Origin: Burkholderiaceae bacterium
GTDB lineage: Bacteria > Pseudomonadota > Gammaproteobacteria > Burkholderiales > Burkholderiaceae_C
Assembly (NCBI GenBank): GCA_016790575.1
Contig: JAEUOU010000012.1
Span: 1-55,035, forward strand
DNA length: 55,035 nucleotides
Direction of reading: 5' to 3'
Below the pieces are notes generated by a model. That model ran no database searches, was not told where the DNA came from, and saw only the letters and a program-made list of their open reading frames with translations. Below are positions 31,376 through 39,897 of the stretch, one piece after another. Every line of letters starts with the position of its first letter. Position 1 is the stretch's first letter. A program made the position numbers and the translations under genes.

Positions 31376-32781
31376 CGGCGTTCGGGGTGTGCAGCATCGG
31401 TTGCAGCCCACTCGGTGACGCGGCGCTCCAGTGTGCGGCGCGAAACGCCCAGGATTTCTGCGGCGCGGCTCTTGTCCCCCTGAACCGATTCGAGCACGGA
31501 AAGAATATGGTGCTTTTCCAGGGTGGCGAGGTCCAGTGAATCTCGGCTTTTCAACGCGGTGCCGTATGCCGAATTGCCCGGGTAAAGGGCCGATACATTC
31601 AGGGCTCCAAGAATCAGGGAGCGCTCGAGCAGGTTGCGCAGTTCCCGGACGTTGCCGGGCCAGCTGTACTGCGCCAGATAGCTCAACTCCTGCTCGCTGA
31701 TGGAGAGCGGTTCGACACGCAAAGTCGGGGCAAGTCGCTCCATGAAATGCCTGACCAGCGCCGGTATGTCTTCCTTGTGCTCGCGCAAAGGTGGCAGGGT
31801 CAGTTCAACCACCTGGAGGCGAAAGTACAAATCCTTCCTGAAGCGCGCAGCAGAAACCTCTTCTTTCAGATTCCGATTGCTCGCCGCGATGATGCGCAAG
31901 TTCAACGGCACCGTTTGGCTACTGCCCAGTGGGCGGATGGCCAGCTCTTCAATGGCGCGCAGCAGGGCCGCCTGCACCGGGGCTGCCAGTTCGGCGATTT
32001 CATCAAGAAACAGGGTGCCGCCTTGGGCATAGTGGAAAAGGCCTTCGCGGGCGCGCGTGGCGCCGGCAAACGCCCCCCGTGCATGTCCGAAAAGTTCGAT
32101 CTCCAGGCTTTCAGGAGAGACAGCCGCGCAATTGATCGGAACAAACGGACCCGCACTGCGGCTACTGAGCGCATGAATTTCTCGGGCAACCAGTTCCTTG
32201 CCCGTGCCGGACTCCCCTTGCAACAGAATCGTGCTGTCAACGGATGCGACCCTCTCGATGGCGGCCCGAAGCGCTTTCATGACAGGTGTCTCGCCGACCA
32301 GTCCGGCCCGGTGCCTGCGACCGCTGGCGTCGGCTCGCCGCAGAACATAGTTCTCTTTTCGCAAGCGTGCCCGCTCGTGGCATTGTTTTACCGCGTTGAG
32401 GATCTGGGGCACCCGAAATGGCTTGAGTATGAAATCCGAGGCGCCGGCTCGCAGCGACTCGATCGCGGTATCCAGATCAGCAAAGGCAGTAATCAGCACC
32501 ACCTCGCCGGCAAACCCTTGTTCCCGCAGTTCCTTGAGCCATGAAACGCCGCTTTGTCCGGGTAGCGAGATATCCAGGATGATCAGGTCGAAATGGTGAC
32601 TGCGCAGCCATTCCGAACCCTCTTCTGCGCTACCGGCGCTCATGACGAAATGGCACCGAGGCGCCAAGGTTTTGACCAGAAAGTTCAGCATCCCCCGCTC
32701 GTCATCGACGATCAGGATGGACCAATCAGGCCAGCCCCCCAGGCTTTGTCCGGGTGTTCGATTGAAAAGCGGTGTCTCCAC
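31372..32781 (-). CDS. Sigma-54-type response regulator with variant GAFAGA loop
   Basis: 469 aa. Receiver domain at about 20-135 with phospho-acceptor Asp 70 (LIILDISLPGQSG) and Lys 120. The AAA+ domain has Walker A GESGTGKE (189-196), Walker B GGTLFLDE (254-261) and SWPGNVRELRNLLERS. A Fis-type HTH ends the protein (KSRAAEILGVSRRTLERRV). The sigma-54 contact loop reads GAFAGA at 236-241 rather than GAFTGA. It overlaps the kinase gene by 4 nt and is divergent from the formate dehydrogenase operon, which has a sigma-54-like promoter. The Thr-to-Ala change makes true sigma-54 activation uncertain. Confidence 0.92.
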   Translation of the reverse strand: METPLFNRTPGQSLGGWPDWSILIVDDERGMLNFLVKTLAPRCHFVMSAGSAEEGSEWLRSHHFDLIILDISLPGQSGVSWLKELREQGFAGEVVLITAFADLDTAIESLRAGASDFILKPFRVPQILNAVKQCHERARLRKENYVLRRADASGRRHRAGLVGETPVMKALRAAIERVASVDSTILLQGESGTGKELVAREIHALSSRSAGPFVPINCAAVSPESLEIELFGHARGAFAGATRAREGLFHYAQGGTLFLDEIAELAAPVQAALLRAIEELAIRPLGSSQTVPLNLRIIAASNRNLKEEVSAARFRKDLYFRLQVVELTLPPLREHKEDIPALVRHFMERLAPTLRVEPLSISEQELSYLAQYSWPGNVRELRNLLERSLILGALNVSALYPGNSAYGTALKSRDSLDLATLEKHHILSVLESVQGDKSRAAEILGVSRRTLERRVTEWAATDAAHPERR

Positions 32782-32993
32782 GCGGCGGGATTCTACGGAT
32801 GTACCCCACTGAAATACTCGGGAAAAGACGGAAAAACCACGTGCCCGAGTCGGGGAAGACCGCCTTTGGCGCGCGACAAAATGTCGTGGCGCCCCAGGAC
32901 AGCTTGACGCGATTGCGGCAAATCGTTTCCGGCTTGCGGCGTGACACGGGTAGCCTGAGGTCGGACTTGGCCTGATAAATCGGCGGTCGCTTA

Positions 32994-33009
32994 TGGCACG
33001 TTTCTGGCT
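32994..33009 (+). promoter_or_regulatory. Putative sigma-54 promoter of the fdh operon
   Basis: TGGCACGTTTCTGGCT has the GG-N10-GC spacing of -24/-12 promoters and one mismatch from the usual TTGC at -12. It faces the formate dehydrogenase operon, and a sigma-54-type activator is encoded divergently. Confidence 0.55.
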
Positions 33010-33101
33010 AGAAGGATTTCATCGACGCGTCCCCGGGTCGTCGCGGAGGTCCCTGATCCCGCGTCGCGCAACCACGAATTCGCGCAGACGGGTAACTGCG
33101 C

Positions 33102-33130
33102 TTGTCAGTCCGGTTTGAGCGGGCTAGAGT
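33102..33130 (+). promoter_or_regulatory. Alternative sigma-70 promoter of the fdh operon
   Basis: TTGTCA (33102-33107), a 17-bp spacer and TAGAGT (33125-33130) lie 70 nt before the first gene. It is a moderate match and could drive basal expression in addition to, or instead of, the sigma-54-like site. Confidence 0.35.
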
Positions 33131-33200
33131 TCACCTATGAAAAAAGGGCCATAGCTGCAGGTCGGTCTGCGGTGTGGTCCCGATTCGCGAGGAGACGCCC

Positions 33201-33416
33201 ATGAGCCAAGCCCCCAACGAGAAACAGCCGTCACTACGTCGGCGCAGCCTGTTCGCAGGTGCCGGAGTGGTCGGTGCCGCCGCCGCTGCAACCGCGGTGT
33301 TGCCGTCGATTCGGCCTGAAGAGCTGCCAAGCCAGCCCAAGGTGGCGCCCGCTCGCGGCGGCGGCTACAGCCTCTCGGAACACGTCAAGCATTACTACAA
33401 GACCACCCGCATCTGA
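33201..33416 (+). CDS. Formate dehydrogenase region Tat-target small protein
   Basis: 71 aa from the ATG at 33201, which follows GAGGAGA. The N-terminus has a twin-arginine motif, RRRSLFAGAGVVGAAAAATAVLP, and the C-terminus ends GGGYSLSEHVKHYYKTTRI. This matches the short Tat-target proteins found next to formate dehydrogenase alpha genes. The mature part is only about 40 residues and its role is unknown; a partner in export or assembly of the alpha subunit is likely. It starts the operon, 17 nt before fdhA. Confidence 0.88.
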   Translation: MSQAPNEKQPSLRRRSLFAGAGVVGAAAAATAVLPSIRPEELPSQPKVAPARGGGYSLSEHVKHYYKTTRI

Positions 33417-33433
33417 CCTCGAGGAGACCTACG

Positions 33434-36397
33434 ATGTTGCTGACAAAAAAATCAACCAGCCAGGTGTCCGGGCGTCGGTCGCAGCCGGCCTTTGTTCAGA
33501 GCTTGCAGCGCGGTCTTGTCGCAGCGTTGCCGACGCTGGACCGCAGGTCCTTCCTGCGCCGCTCGGGACTGGGGGTCGGTGTCGGTTTGGCCGCGTCGCA
33601 GTTGATGCTGGTCAAAAAGGCCCGGGCTGCGTCTGGCGGTTCGATTGACGGCACCGGCAAGATTGAGGTACGTCGTACCGTCTGTACCCATTGTTCGGTG
33701 GGATGCGCGACCGACGCAATCGTCGAGAACGGTGTCTGGGTCCGTCAGGAGCCGGTGTTCGATTCCCCGATCAATCTGGGTGCGCATTGTGCGAAGGGCG
33801 CAGCCTTGCGTGAACACGGCCACGGCGAGTTCCGTCTGCGTTCGCCCATGAAGCTGGTGAACGGCAAGTATCAGCGCATCAGCTGGGACCAGGCTCTCAA
33901 CGAAATCACCGAGAAGATGAAGGCGTTGAAGGCGGCGAGTGGACCGGACTCCGTCTACTTCGTCGGTTCTTCCAAACACAACAACGAGCAGGCGTACCTG
34001 TTGCGAAAGTTCGTGAGTTTCTGGGGCACCAACAATTGCGACCATCAGGCGCGTATCTGCCACTCCACCACAGTGGCCGGTGTTGCCAACACCTGGGGTT
34101 ACGGGGCGATGACCAATTCGTACAACGACATGCAAAACAGCAAGTGCGCGTTGTACATCGGCTCGAACGCTGCAGAAGCCCATCCGGTGTCCATGCTGCA
34201 CATGCTGCATGCCAAGGAAAACGGCTGCAAGATGATTGTGGTCGATCCCCGGTTCACCCGCACAGCAGCACGTGCCGACGAATACGTTCGGATTCGTTCG
34301 GGCACCGATATTCCGTTCCTGTTCGGCCTGCTGCATCACATTTTCAAGAACGGGTGGGAAGACAAGAAATACATCAACGACCGTGTCTACGGCATGGACA
34401 AGGTGCGCGACGAAGTGTTGACCAAGTGGACTCCGGCCGCCGTCGAGGAAGCCTGTGGTGTCGGTGAAGCCCAGATGGTGAAAGTCGCAAAGATGCTCGC
34501 GGAGGCCAAGCCGGCGACCGTGGTCTGGTGCATGGGGCAAACCCAGCACACCATCGGCAATGCAATGGTCCGCGCATCATGCATTTTGCAATTGGCACTT
34601 GGCAATATTGGCAAGAGCGGTGGCGGCACCAACATCTTCCGTGGTCACGACAACGTTCAAGGGGCAACCGACGTCGGGCCGAACCCCGATTCCTTGCCGG
34701 GCTACTATGGACTGGCCGCCGGATCGTGGAAGCACTACGCGGCCGTATGGGGCGTCGACTACGAATGGATCAAGAAGCAGTATGCCGATGGCATGATGGA
34801 AAAGCCCGGCATCACCGTGTCCCGCTGGATCGATGGCGTTCTGGAAAAGAACGAGTTGATTGACCAGGGACCGAACCTGCGCGGTGTTTTCTTCTGGGGC
34901 CATGCGCCCAACTCGCAGACGCGAGGGCTCGAAATGAAACGGGCCATGGACAAGCTGGATTTGCTGGTGGTGGTCGATCCTTACCCATCGGCGACTGCAT
35001 CGATGGCGGCAATGCCAGGCAAGCCCGAGGACCTCAACCCCAATCGGGCGGTGTACCTGTTGCCAGCGGCGACCCAATTCGAGACCAGCGGGTCTTGCAC
35101 CGCGTCCAACCGGTCAATCCAATGGCGCGAAAAGGTGATCGAGCCGTTGTGGGAAAGCCGAAGCGACCACATGATCATGTACCAGTTCGCGCAGAAGCTC
35201 GGTTTCGAGAAAGAGCTGTGCAAGAACTACAAGATGCAAAAGGTCAAGGGCATGGACGAGCCCGTGGTTGAGGATATCCTGCGTGAAATCAACCGGAGCG
35301 TCTGGACCATCGGCTACACGGGGCAGAGCCCCGAACGCCTGAAAGCGCACATGCGCAACATGGGCGCTTTTGATGTCAAGACGCTCAAATGCAAAGGCAA
35401 GGTGGTTGACAAGGCCACTGGCTATGACATGTCGGGCGATTATTTCGGACTGCCATGGCCCTGTTATGGCACTGCGGAGATCAAACACCCGGGATCGCCC
35501 AATTTGTACGACACGTCGAAACACGTCATGGAAGGCGGCGGCAACTTCCGCGCCAATTTCGGTGTGGAGCGCGAAGGCGTGAGCTTGCTGGCGGAAGACG
35601 GGTCCTATTCTGTCGGGTCCGAAATCACGACCGGCTACCCCGAGTTCGACCATGTGCTTTTGAAGAAACTCGGCTGGTGGGATGATCTCAGCGAGGCCGA
35701 GAAGGCCAAAGCCGAAGGGAAGAACTGGAAGACCGACCCGACCGGCGCCATCATCCGGGTTGCCATGGCCCACGGATGTCATCCGTTCGGTAACGCCAAG
35801 GCCCGGGCCATCGTCTGGAACTTCCCGGACGCGATCCCGCAGCACCGCGAACCCGTGTACGGGACGCGCCCGGACCTGATTGCCAAGTATCCCAGTCATG
35901 CCGACCAGAAGACGCGCTGGCGTCTGCCGATCCTCTACAAGTCCCTGCAGGACAAGAACGTGGCCGACAAGGTCCACGAGAAGTACCCGCTCGTCATGAC
36001 ATCGGGGCGACTGGTCGAATACGAAGGTGGCGGAGAAGAGACCCGGTCCAACCCGTGGCTCGCCGAACTGCAGCAGGAAATGTTTGTGGAGATCAACCCT
36101 GCCGTGGCGGCGGCTCGTGGCATTCGCAATGGCGAGAGAGCCTGGGTCACCACGCCCACAGGGGCCCGGATCAACGTTCAGGCGCTGGTAACCGAGCGCG
36201 TGGACAAGAACACCGTGTTCCTGCCGTTCCACTTTTCGGGGCATTGGCAGGGTCAGGATCTGCGGGCCCACTATCCGGCGGGGGCGGCGCCCGTGGTCCG
36301 TGGCGAAGCAGTCAACACGGCCACGACCTATGGTTATGACATCGTGACCATGATGCAGGAAACCAAAACCACCGTTTGCAACGTCGAACGCGCATAA
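33434..36397 (+). CDS. fdhA: Tat-exported formate dehydrogenase, catalytic alpha subunit
   Basis: 987 aa. The Tat signal has RRSFLRR at 37-43 and a hydrophobic stretch to about 66, so the enzyme faces the periplasm. The 4Fe-4S ligands are Cys 84, 87, 91 and 119 (VCTHCSVGC and HCAKGA). The metal ligand region is QARICHSTTVAG with Cys 209-His 210; this is the Cys form, not selenocysteine. Bis-MGD binding blocks follow, including GGGTNIFRGHDNVQGATD and the C-terminal FLPFHFSGHWQG. It oxidises formate to CO2. The beta and gamma subunits follow. Mo or W cannot be told apart here. Confidence 0.96.
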   Translation: MLLTKKSTSQVSGRRSQPAFVQSLQRGLVAALPTLDRRSFLRRSGLGVGVGLAASQLMLVKKARAASGGSIDGTGKIEVRRTVCTHCSVGCATDAIVENGVWVRQEPVFDSPINLGAHCAKGAALREHGHGEFRLRSPMKLVNGKYQRISWDQALNEITEKMKALKAASGPDSVYFVGSSKHNNEQAYLLRKFVSFWGTNNCDHQARICHSTTVAGVANTWGYGAMTNSYNDMQNSKCALYIGSNAAEAHPVSMLHMLHAKENGCKMIVVDPRFTRTAARADEYVRIRSGTDIPFLFGLLHHIFKNGWEDKKYINDRVYGMDKVRDEVLTKWTPAAVEEACGVGEAQMVKVAKMLAEAKPATVVWCMGQTQHTIGNAMVRASCILQLALGNIGKSGGGTNIFRGHDNVQGATDVGPNPDSLPGYYGLAAGSWKHYAAVWGVDYEWIKKQYADGMMEKPGITVSRWIDGVLEKNELIDQGPNLRGVFFWGHAPNSQTRGLEMKRAMDKLDLLVVVDPYPSATASMAAMPGKPEDLNPNRAVYLLPAATQFETSGSCTASNRSIQWREKVIEPLWESRSDHMIMYQFAQKLGFEKELCKNYKMQKVKGMDEPVVEDILREINRSVWTIGYTGQSPERLKAHMRNMGAFDVKTLKCKGKVVDKATGYDMSGDYFGLPWPCYGTAEIKHPGSPNLYDTSKHVMEGGGNFRANFGVEREGVSLLAEDGSYSVGSEITTGYPEFDHVLLKKLGWWDDLSEAEKAKAEGKNWKTDPTGAIIRVAMAHGCHPFGNAKARAIVWNFPDAIPQHREPVYGTRPDLIAKYPSHADQKTRWRLPILYKSLQDKNVADKVHEKYPLVMTSGRLVEYEGGGEETRSNPWLAELQQEMFVEINPAVAAARGIRNGERAWVTTPTGARINVQALVTERVDKNTVFLPFHFSGHWQGQDLRAHYPAGAAPVVRGEAVNTATTYGYDIVTMMQETKTTVCNVERA

Positions 36398-36409
36398 GGA
36401 GACGGCACC

Positions 36410-37015
36410 ATGGCACGAATGAAATTCATCTGCGACGCAGAGCGCTGCATCGAATGCAACGGCTGCGTCACCGCCTGCAAGAACGAGCACGAAGTCCCCT
36501 GGGGTGTGAACCGCCGCCGTGTGGTCACGCTCAATGACGGCGTACCCGGAGAAAAGTCGATCTCTGTCGCATGCATGCACTGCAGCGATGCACCCTGTAT
36601 GGCGGTCTGCCCGGTGAACTGTTTCTACCGGACGGACGAAGGCGTCGTGTTGCACGACAAGGACGTCTGCATCGGTTGCGGTTACTGCAGCTATGCGTGT
36701 CCTTTTGGCGCGCCCCAATTCCCGTCCGCCGGAACCTTTGGCGTGCGCGGCAAGATGGACAAATGCACATTCTGTGCAGGTGGTCCGGAAGAACATGGCA
36801 GCCAGGCCGAGTTCGAAAAATACGGACGCAACCGCCTCGCGGAAGGCAAGCTGCCGGCCTGTGCCGAACAGTGCTCCACAAAGGCCTTGCTGGCCGGCGA
36901 TGGCGACGTGGTCGCCGATATTTTCCGCAGCCGCGTCTTGCGCCGGGGCAAAGGCGCCGAAGTCTGGGGCTGGGGAACCGCCTACGGCACGGCACAGGGA
37001 GGAGCGAAATCGTGA
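36410..37015 (+). CDS. fdhB: Formate dehydrogenase iron-sulfur beta subunit
   Basis: 201 aa with four 4Fe-4S motifs typical of molybdoenzyme electron-transfer subunits: CIECNGCVTACKNEHEVPWG, CMHCSDAPCMAVCP, CIGCGYCSYACPFG and CTFCAGG...CAEQCSTKAL. It has no signal peptide, so it would be exported with the alpha subunit through Tat. No C-terminal anchor helix is present, unlike E. coli FdnH, so it relies on the gamma subunit. GGAG precedes the ATG. Its TGA overlaps the GTG of the small lipoprotein gene. Confidence 0.95.
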   Translation: MARMKFICDAERCIECNGCVTACKNEHEVPWGVNRRRVVTLNDGVPGEKSISVACMHCSDAPCMAVCPVNCFYRTDEGVVLHDKDVCIGCGYCSYACPFGAPQFPSAGTFGVRGKMDKCTFCAGGPEEHGSQAEFEKYGRNRLAEGKLPACAEQCSTKALLAGDGDVVADIFRSRVLRRGKGAEVWGWGTAYGTAQGGAKS

Positions 37016-37254
37016 AATATCTGATCATCAGGACGGCAGGGGCCATGGCGATTGGCATGGCCCTGGTTGCCTGTGGCGACAAACCCCAGGGAATGGGCGG
37101 GGTTCGCTCCGACAGTGCGCCCTACACGGGCGTTGGCAAGAGCCAGTATCAGCAACCCGGCTGGAAAGCGGGCGACAAGAACAGCTGGGAACAGCAGCTC
37201 AAGGTTCGTGCCCAATACGGTCAAAACGACTATTCCCGCGTTGCCAGCCAGTAA
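37012..37254 (+). CDS. Small lipoprotein in the fdh operon
   Basis: 80 aa from a GTG at 37012 that overlaps the fdhB stop by 4 nt and follows GGGAGGAG. The signal peptide ends in a lipobox, MALVAC (Cys near residue 24). The mature part, GDKPQGMGGVRSDSAPYTG to ASQ, is hydrophilic and rich in Gln, Ser and Tyr. I do not recognise a family. Its place between the beta and gamma genes and its coupling to fdhB suggest a structural or assembly partner of the periplasmic enzyme. Confidence 0.8.
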   Translation: MKYLIIRTAGAMAIGMALVACGDKPQGMGGVRSDSAPYTGVGKSQYQQPGWKAGDKNSWEQQLKVRAQYGQNDYSRVASQ

Positions 37255-37264
37255 GGAGCCGCTG

Positions 37265-38476
37265 ATGAGCCCATCTTGTTATGCCCGCCTGCGTGGCTGG
37301 GGGCTTGCGTTGTGCCTCATCGGCAGCGCGGGCGTGGCGACGGCCCAGGCCACCAAAGGCCAGCTTCCGCCCGATGACCCGCCCCCTCAGGCTGGCCAGG
37401 CGGCGCCGGCGATGGGGGGCATTCAAAGTGCGAACATCTTCCAGATCGCTCCCGGTGCCGACACCGACCCCAACTACGCCAAACAATCCAACGCACAACG
37501 TGGCCAGGTTCAGCCCGGTAACAACGCTCCCGTGTGGCGCGATGTGGCCAAGGGGGTGACGGGCTACAGCAGCCTGCCGGTGGCGCAAGCTCCCGAAGCG
37601 GGGAATCTGATCCAGCCATTTGTCCAGTACCCCGGCTCGCGGCTGACAACGGCTGGTGAAGCCTGGCGTCAGGTGCGCAATCAGTGGCTGATTCCCTATG
37701 GAGGATCATTGTTGCTGATCGTCCTGCTGGCGATTGCAATTTTCTACAAGACCAAAGGGACGCTGGGTGGCCATCTGCCGGATACCGGGCGCAAGATCGA
37801 GCGTTTTACGCCCTTTGAACGGGCAGCCCACTGGAGCAATGCCGGTGCCTTCATCGTTCTTGCAGTCTCCGGAATCGTGATGGCGTTCGGCAAGTTTTTC
37901 CTTTTGCCCGTGATCGGTACGGCCTTGTTCGGATGGCTGACCTACGTGCTCAAGAATGTGCACAACTTTGTCGGCCCTTTGTTTGCCGTGTCGCTGGTCA
38001 TCATCATCGTCACGTTCATCAAGGACAACATCGCCAATGCTGCGGATTTCGTCTGGCTGAGCAAAGCCGGCGGAATGCTCGGCGAACATGAAGTTCCTTC
38101 ACATCGCTTCAATGCCGGCGAAAAGGGTCTGTTCTGGTGGGGGGTGACCATTCCCGGCATCGTGGTCGTAGGCTCGGGCCTGTTCCTGGACAAGTTGATA
38201 CCCGGCTTGCTTTACCTGCGTGGCGACATGCAGATTGCGCACATGTTGCATCTGGCATGCGCGCTGGTCATGATGGCGCTGATCATGGGCCACATTTACA
38301 TGGGTACGGTGGGTGTCAAGGGTGCTTTCGGTGCCATGCGGACCGGTTACGTCGATGAAGCCTGGGCCAAGGAGCACCATGAACTGTGGTACGACGATGT
38401 CAAGTCCGGAAAGATTCCGGCACAGCGCAGCAAGCCGGCTCCCGAGGCCCCGCTGAATGCGCCCGCCAATGCCTGA
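37265..38476 (+). CDS. Formate dehydrogenase cytochrome b556 gamma subunit
   Basis: 403 aa from the ATG at 37265, after AAGGAG. An N-terminal signal peptide ends near TAQA (residue 28) and is followed by a periplasmic extension of about 130 residues rich in Pro, Gln and Asn, longer than in E. coli FdoI or FdnI. Membrane helices lie at about 145-160, 190-215, 230-260, 300-325 and 340-365. Likely haem His residues are in ERAAHWSNAG, NVHNFVG and HMLHLACALVMMALIMGHIYMG. It passes electrons to quinone. The extended N-terminus is unusual. Confidence 0.9.
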   Translation: MSPSCYARLRGWGLALCLIGSAGVATAQATKGQLPPDDPPPQAGQAAPAMGGIQSANIFQIAPGADTDPNYAKQSNAQRGQVQPGNNAPVWRDVAKGVTGYSSLPVAQAPEAGNLIQPFVQYPGSRLTTAGEAWRQVRNQWLIPYGGSLLLIVLLAIAIFYKTKGTLGGHLPDTGRKIERFTPFERAAHWSNAGAFIVLAVSGIVMAFGKFFLLPVIGTALFGWLTYVLKNVHNFVGPLFAVSLVIIIVTFIKDNIANAADFVWLSKAGGMLGEHEVPSHRFNAGEKGLFWWGVTIPGIVVVGSGLFLDKLIPGLLYLRGDMQIAHMLHLACALVMMALIMGHIYMGTVGVKGAFGAMRTGYVDEAWAKEHHELWYDDVKSGKIPAQRSKPAPEAPLNAPANA

Positions 38477-38491
38477 GCGAAGGAACGAAAC

Positions 38492-38854
38492 ATGAAACAA
38501 CTGCTCTTGATTGCCGGCCTGCTGTCCGCGATGACGGCGGCCCATGCCAAACTCCCGGCCCCCGTGCTGGACGATGCGGCAAAAGCCAAGGCGGAAGAGG
38601 CCAAGGCCAAGACCGCACACGCCGGCAAGGTGGAAAGTTACCTGCTTTGCAAGTCCATGGACCGAACGGCCGCGCACTACTTCAAGTCGTCGAAAGCGGC
38701 CGGGAAAAGCGTGCCGGCGGCTCAGGCGTCTCCCGCCTGTGTCGACCCCGGTCCGTTTGGCTCGCCAGCGCCGGCGGTGGCTGCTGCCGGAAGCGCAGCG
38801 CCTGCCAAGGCGACCGGTCCCGCCGCCGCAGCCCCCAAAGCCAAAAAATCCTGA
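38492..38854 (+). CDS. Uncharacterised periplasmic protein in the fdh operon
   Basis: 120 aa with a clear signal peptide (MKQLLLIAGLLSAMTAAHA, cut near residue 19). The mature part has a Lys/Ala-rich helix, then VESYLLCKSMDRTAAHYFKSSKAAGKSVPA and ACVDPGPFG, and a long Ala/Pro/Lys tail. Two Cys (LLCKS and PACVD) could form a disulfide. I do not recognise a family. It lies 15 nt after the gamma gene and before fdhD. A role in the periplasmic enzyme complex is only a guess from context. Confidence 0.72.
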   Translation: MKQLLLIAGLLSAMTAAHAKLPAPVLDDAAKAKAEEAKAKTAHAGKVESYLLCKSMDRTAAHYFKSSKAAGKSVPAAQASPACVDPGPFGSPAPAVAAAGSAAPAKATGPAAAAPKAKKS

Positions 38855-38897
38855 AATCGGGCGCGCCAGTTTTTCTGGCCGCTGAATTCCTCAACGC

Positions 38898-39791
38898 ATG
38901 AATCTGGCCGATCTCAGCTGCCTGACGCCTGCGGGCTCTACGCCCTTGTCTGTAAATCCCCGTCTGACGCAGGCCCAGGCGGAGCTGACGCGCCCGCTGT
39001 CCGTTATCGACGAAACCGGACAATCCCGCACCATCCGTATCCCTGCCGAACGGGGTTTGACCCTGTATGTCGACAAGCGGGAACTGGTCACCCTCATGAC
39101 CCTCGGCGCCCACCCGGAATGGCTGGTGCTGGGCTACCTGCTCAACCAGCGATTGATCGGTTCGGTGCGGGAGGTTGAGTCCGTCACCGTGGACTGGGAT
39201 GTGGGCGCCGCCGCAGTCCGTACCCGCGACGGCATTGCCCGGATCGAAGAACGCACCGCGCGCCGGGTCGTTACGACCGGATGTGGTCAGGGCAGCGTAT
39301 TCGGCGCCCTGATGGACGACGTCGACCGCATTGCACTGCCGCCCGAGGCCCGGCTGCGCCAGTCGCAACTCTACGATATCGTCAACACCATACGCGTGCA
39401 CGACAGCACCTACAAGGCAGCCGGCTCGGTTCACGCCTGCGCACTGTTTGTGGACAACCGCTTGTTGTTGTTTGTGGAAGACGTCGGTCGTCACAATGCC
39501 GTCGACACCATCGCTGGCTGGATGGCGTTGCAGGCTGACCTGCCCCGCGGCGAAAGGGTGTTCTACACCACCGGTCGATTGACCAGCGAGATGGTCATCA
39601 AGTCGGCCCAGATGGGCGTGCCGGTTGTCATTTCCCGCAGCGGCATCACGGAAATGGGCTTGCATGTCGCACAACGGGTCGGGCTCTGTGCAGTCGGGCG
39701 CGCCACCAATCGGCGTTTTCTTTGTTTTGCCAACGCCCATCGCATTGTTTTCGACGAATTGCCGGTCACTGAACCCGTGGCGACCGCCTGA
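38898..39791 (+). CDS. fdhD: Formate dehydrogenase accessory sulfurtransferase FdhD
   Basis: 297 aa. Conserved blocks are LMTLGAHPEWLVLGYLLNQRLI, HACALFVDNRLLLFVEDVGRHNAVDTIAGWM, FYTTGRLTSEMVIKSAQMGVPVVISRSGITEMGL. The flexible-loop motif reads TTGCGQGS with Cys 129; the second Cys of the E. coli CxxC pair is replaced by Gly. FdhD passes sulfur from IscS to the bis-MGD cofactor. It lies between the periplasmic and the NAD-type formate dehydrogenase genes and could serve both. Confidence 0.94.
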   Translation: MNLADLSCLTPAGSTPLSVNPRLTQAQAELTRPLSVIDETGQSRTIRIPAERGLTLYVDKRELVTLMTLGAHPEWLVLGYLLNQRLIGSVREVESVTVDWDVGAAAVRTRDGIARIEERTARRVVTTGCGQGSVFGALMDDVDRIALPPEARLRQSQLYDIVNTIRVHDSTYKAAGSVHACALFVDNRLLLFVEDVGRHNAVDTIAGWMALQADLPRGERVFYTTGRLTSEMVIKSAQMGVPVVISRSGITEMGLHVAQRVGLCAVGRATNRRFLCFANAHRIVFDELPVTEPVATA

Positions 39792-39863
39792 CGCGTTCGC
39801 CTTTTGCGCTCTGGGGTCTGCGGCCCCGTCGCCATCCCAATCCCTACGGACTGACTCGGATTC

Positions 39864-39891
39864 TTGACCTGACATGGCATTGCGCTAGTCT
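39864..39891 (+). promoter_or_regulatory. Putative sigma-70 promoter of the fds genes
   Basis: TTGACC (39864-39869), a 16-bp spacer and TAGTCT (39886-39891). The expected start point falls at or next to the ATG at 39898, so the mRNA may be leaderless. Confidence 0.4.
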
Positions 39892-39897
39892 CGCAGG

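Larger units (their letters stand above)
32782..33200. other. Regulatory spacer between the two-component genes and the fdh operon
   Basis: No gene is supported in these 419 bp; short open frames lack coding signs. A palindrome CGACA-AAA-TGTCG (32874-32886) and a second, CGATT-6-AATCG (32910-32925), lie about 110 and 70 bp upstream of the sigma-54-like promoter, suitable places for activator binding. The region after 33010 would be a leader of about 190 nt. It contains a five-codon open frame at 33137. Confidence 0.5.

Noticed and set aside
32772..32975. Short open frames in the spacer before the fdh operon
   Set aside because: No ribosome site, no family pattern, and they lie in the regulatory spacer.
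33434..36397. Selenocysteine in the formate dehydrogenase
   Set aside because: The catalytic position is a normal Cys codon (ICHSTT) with no in-frame TGA.
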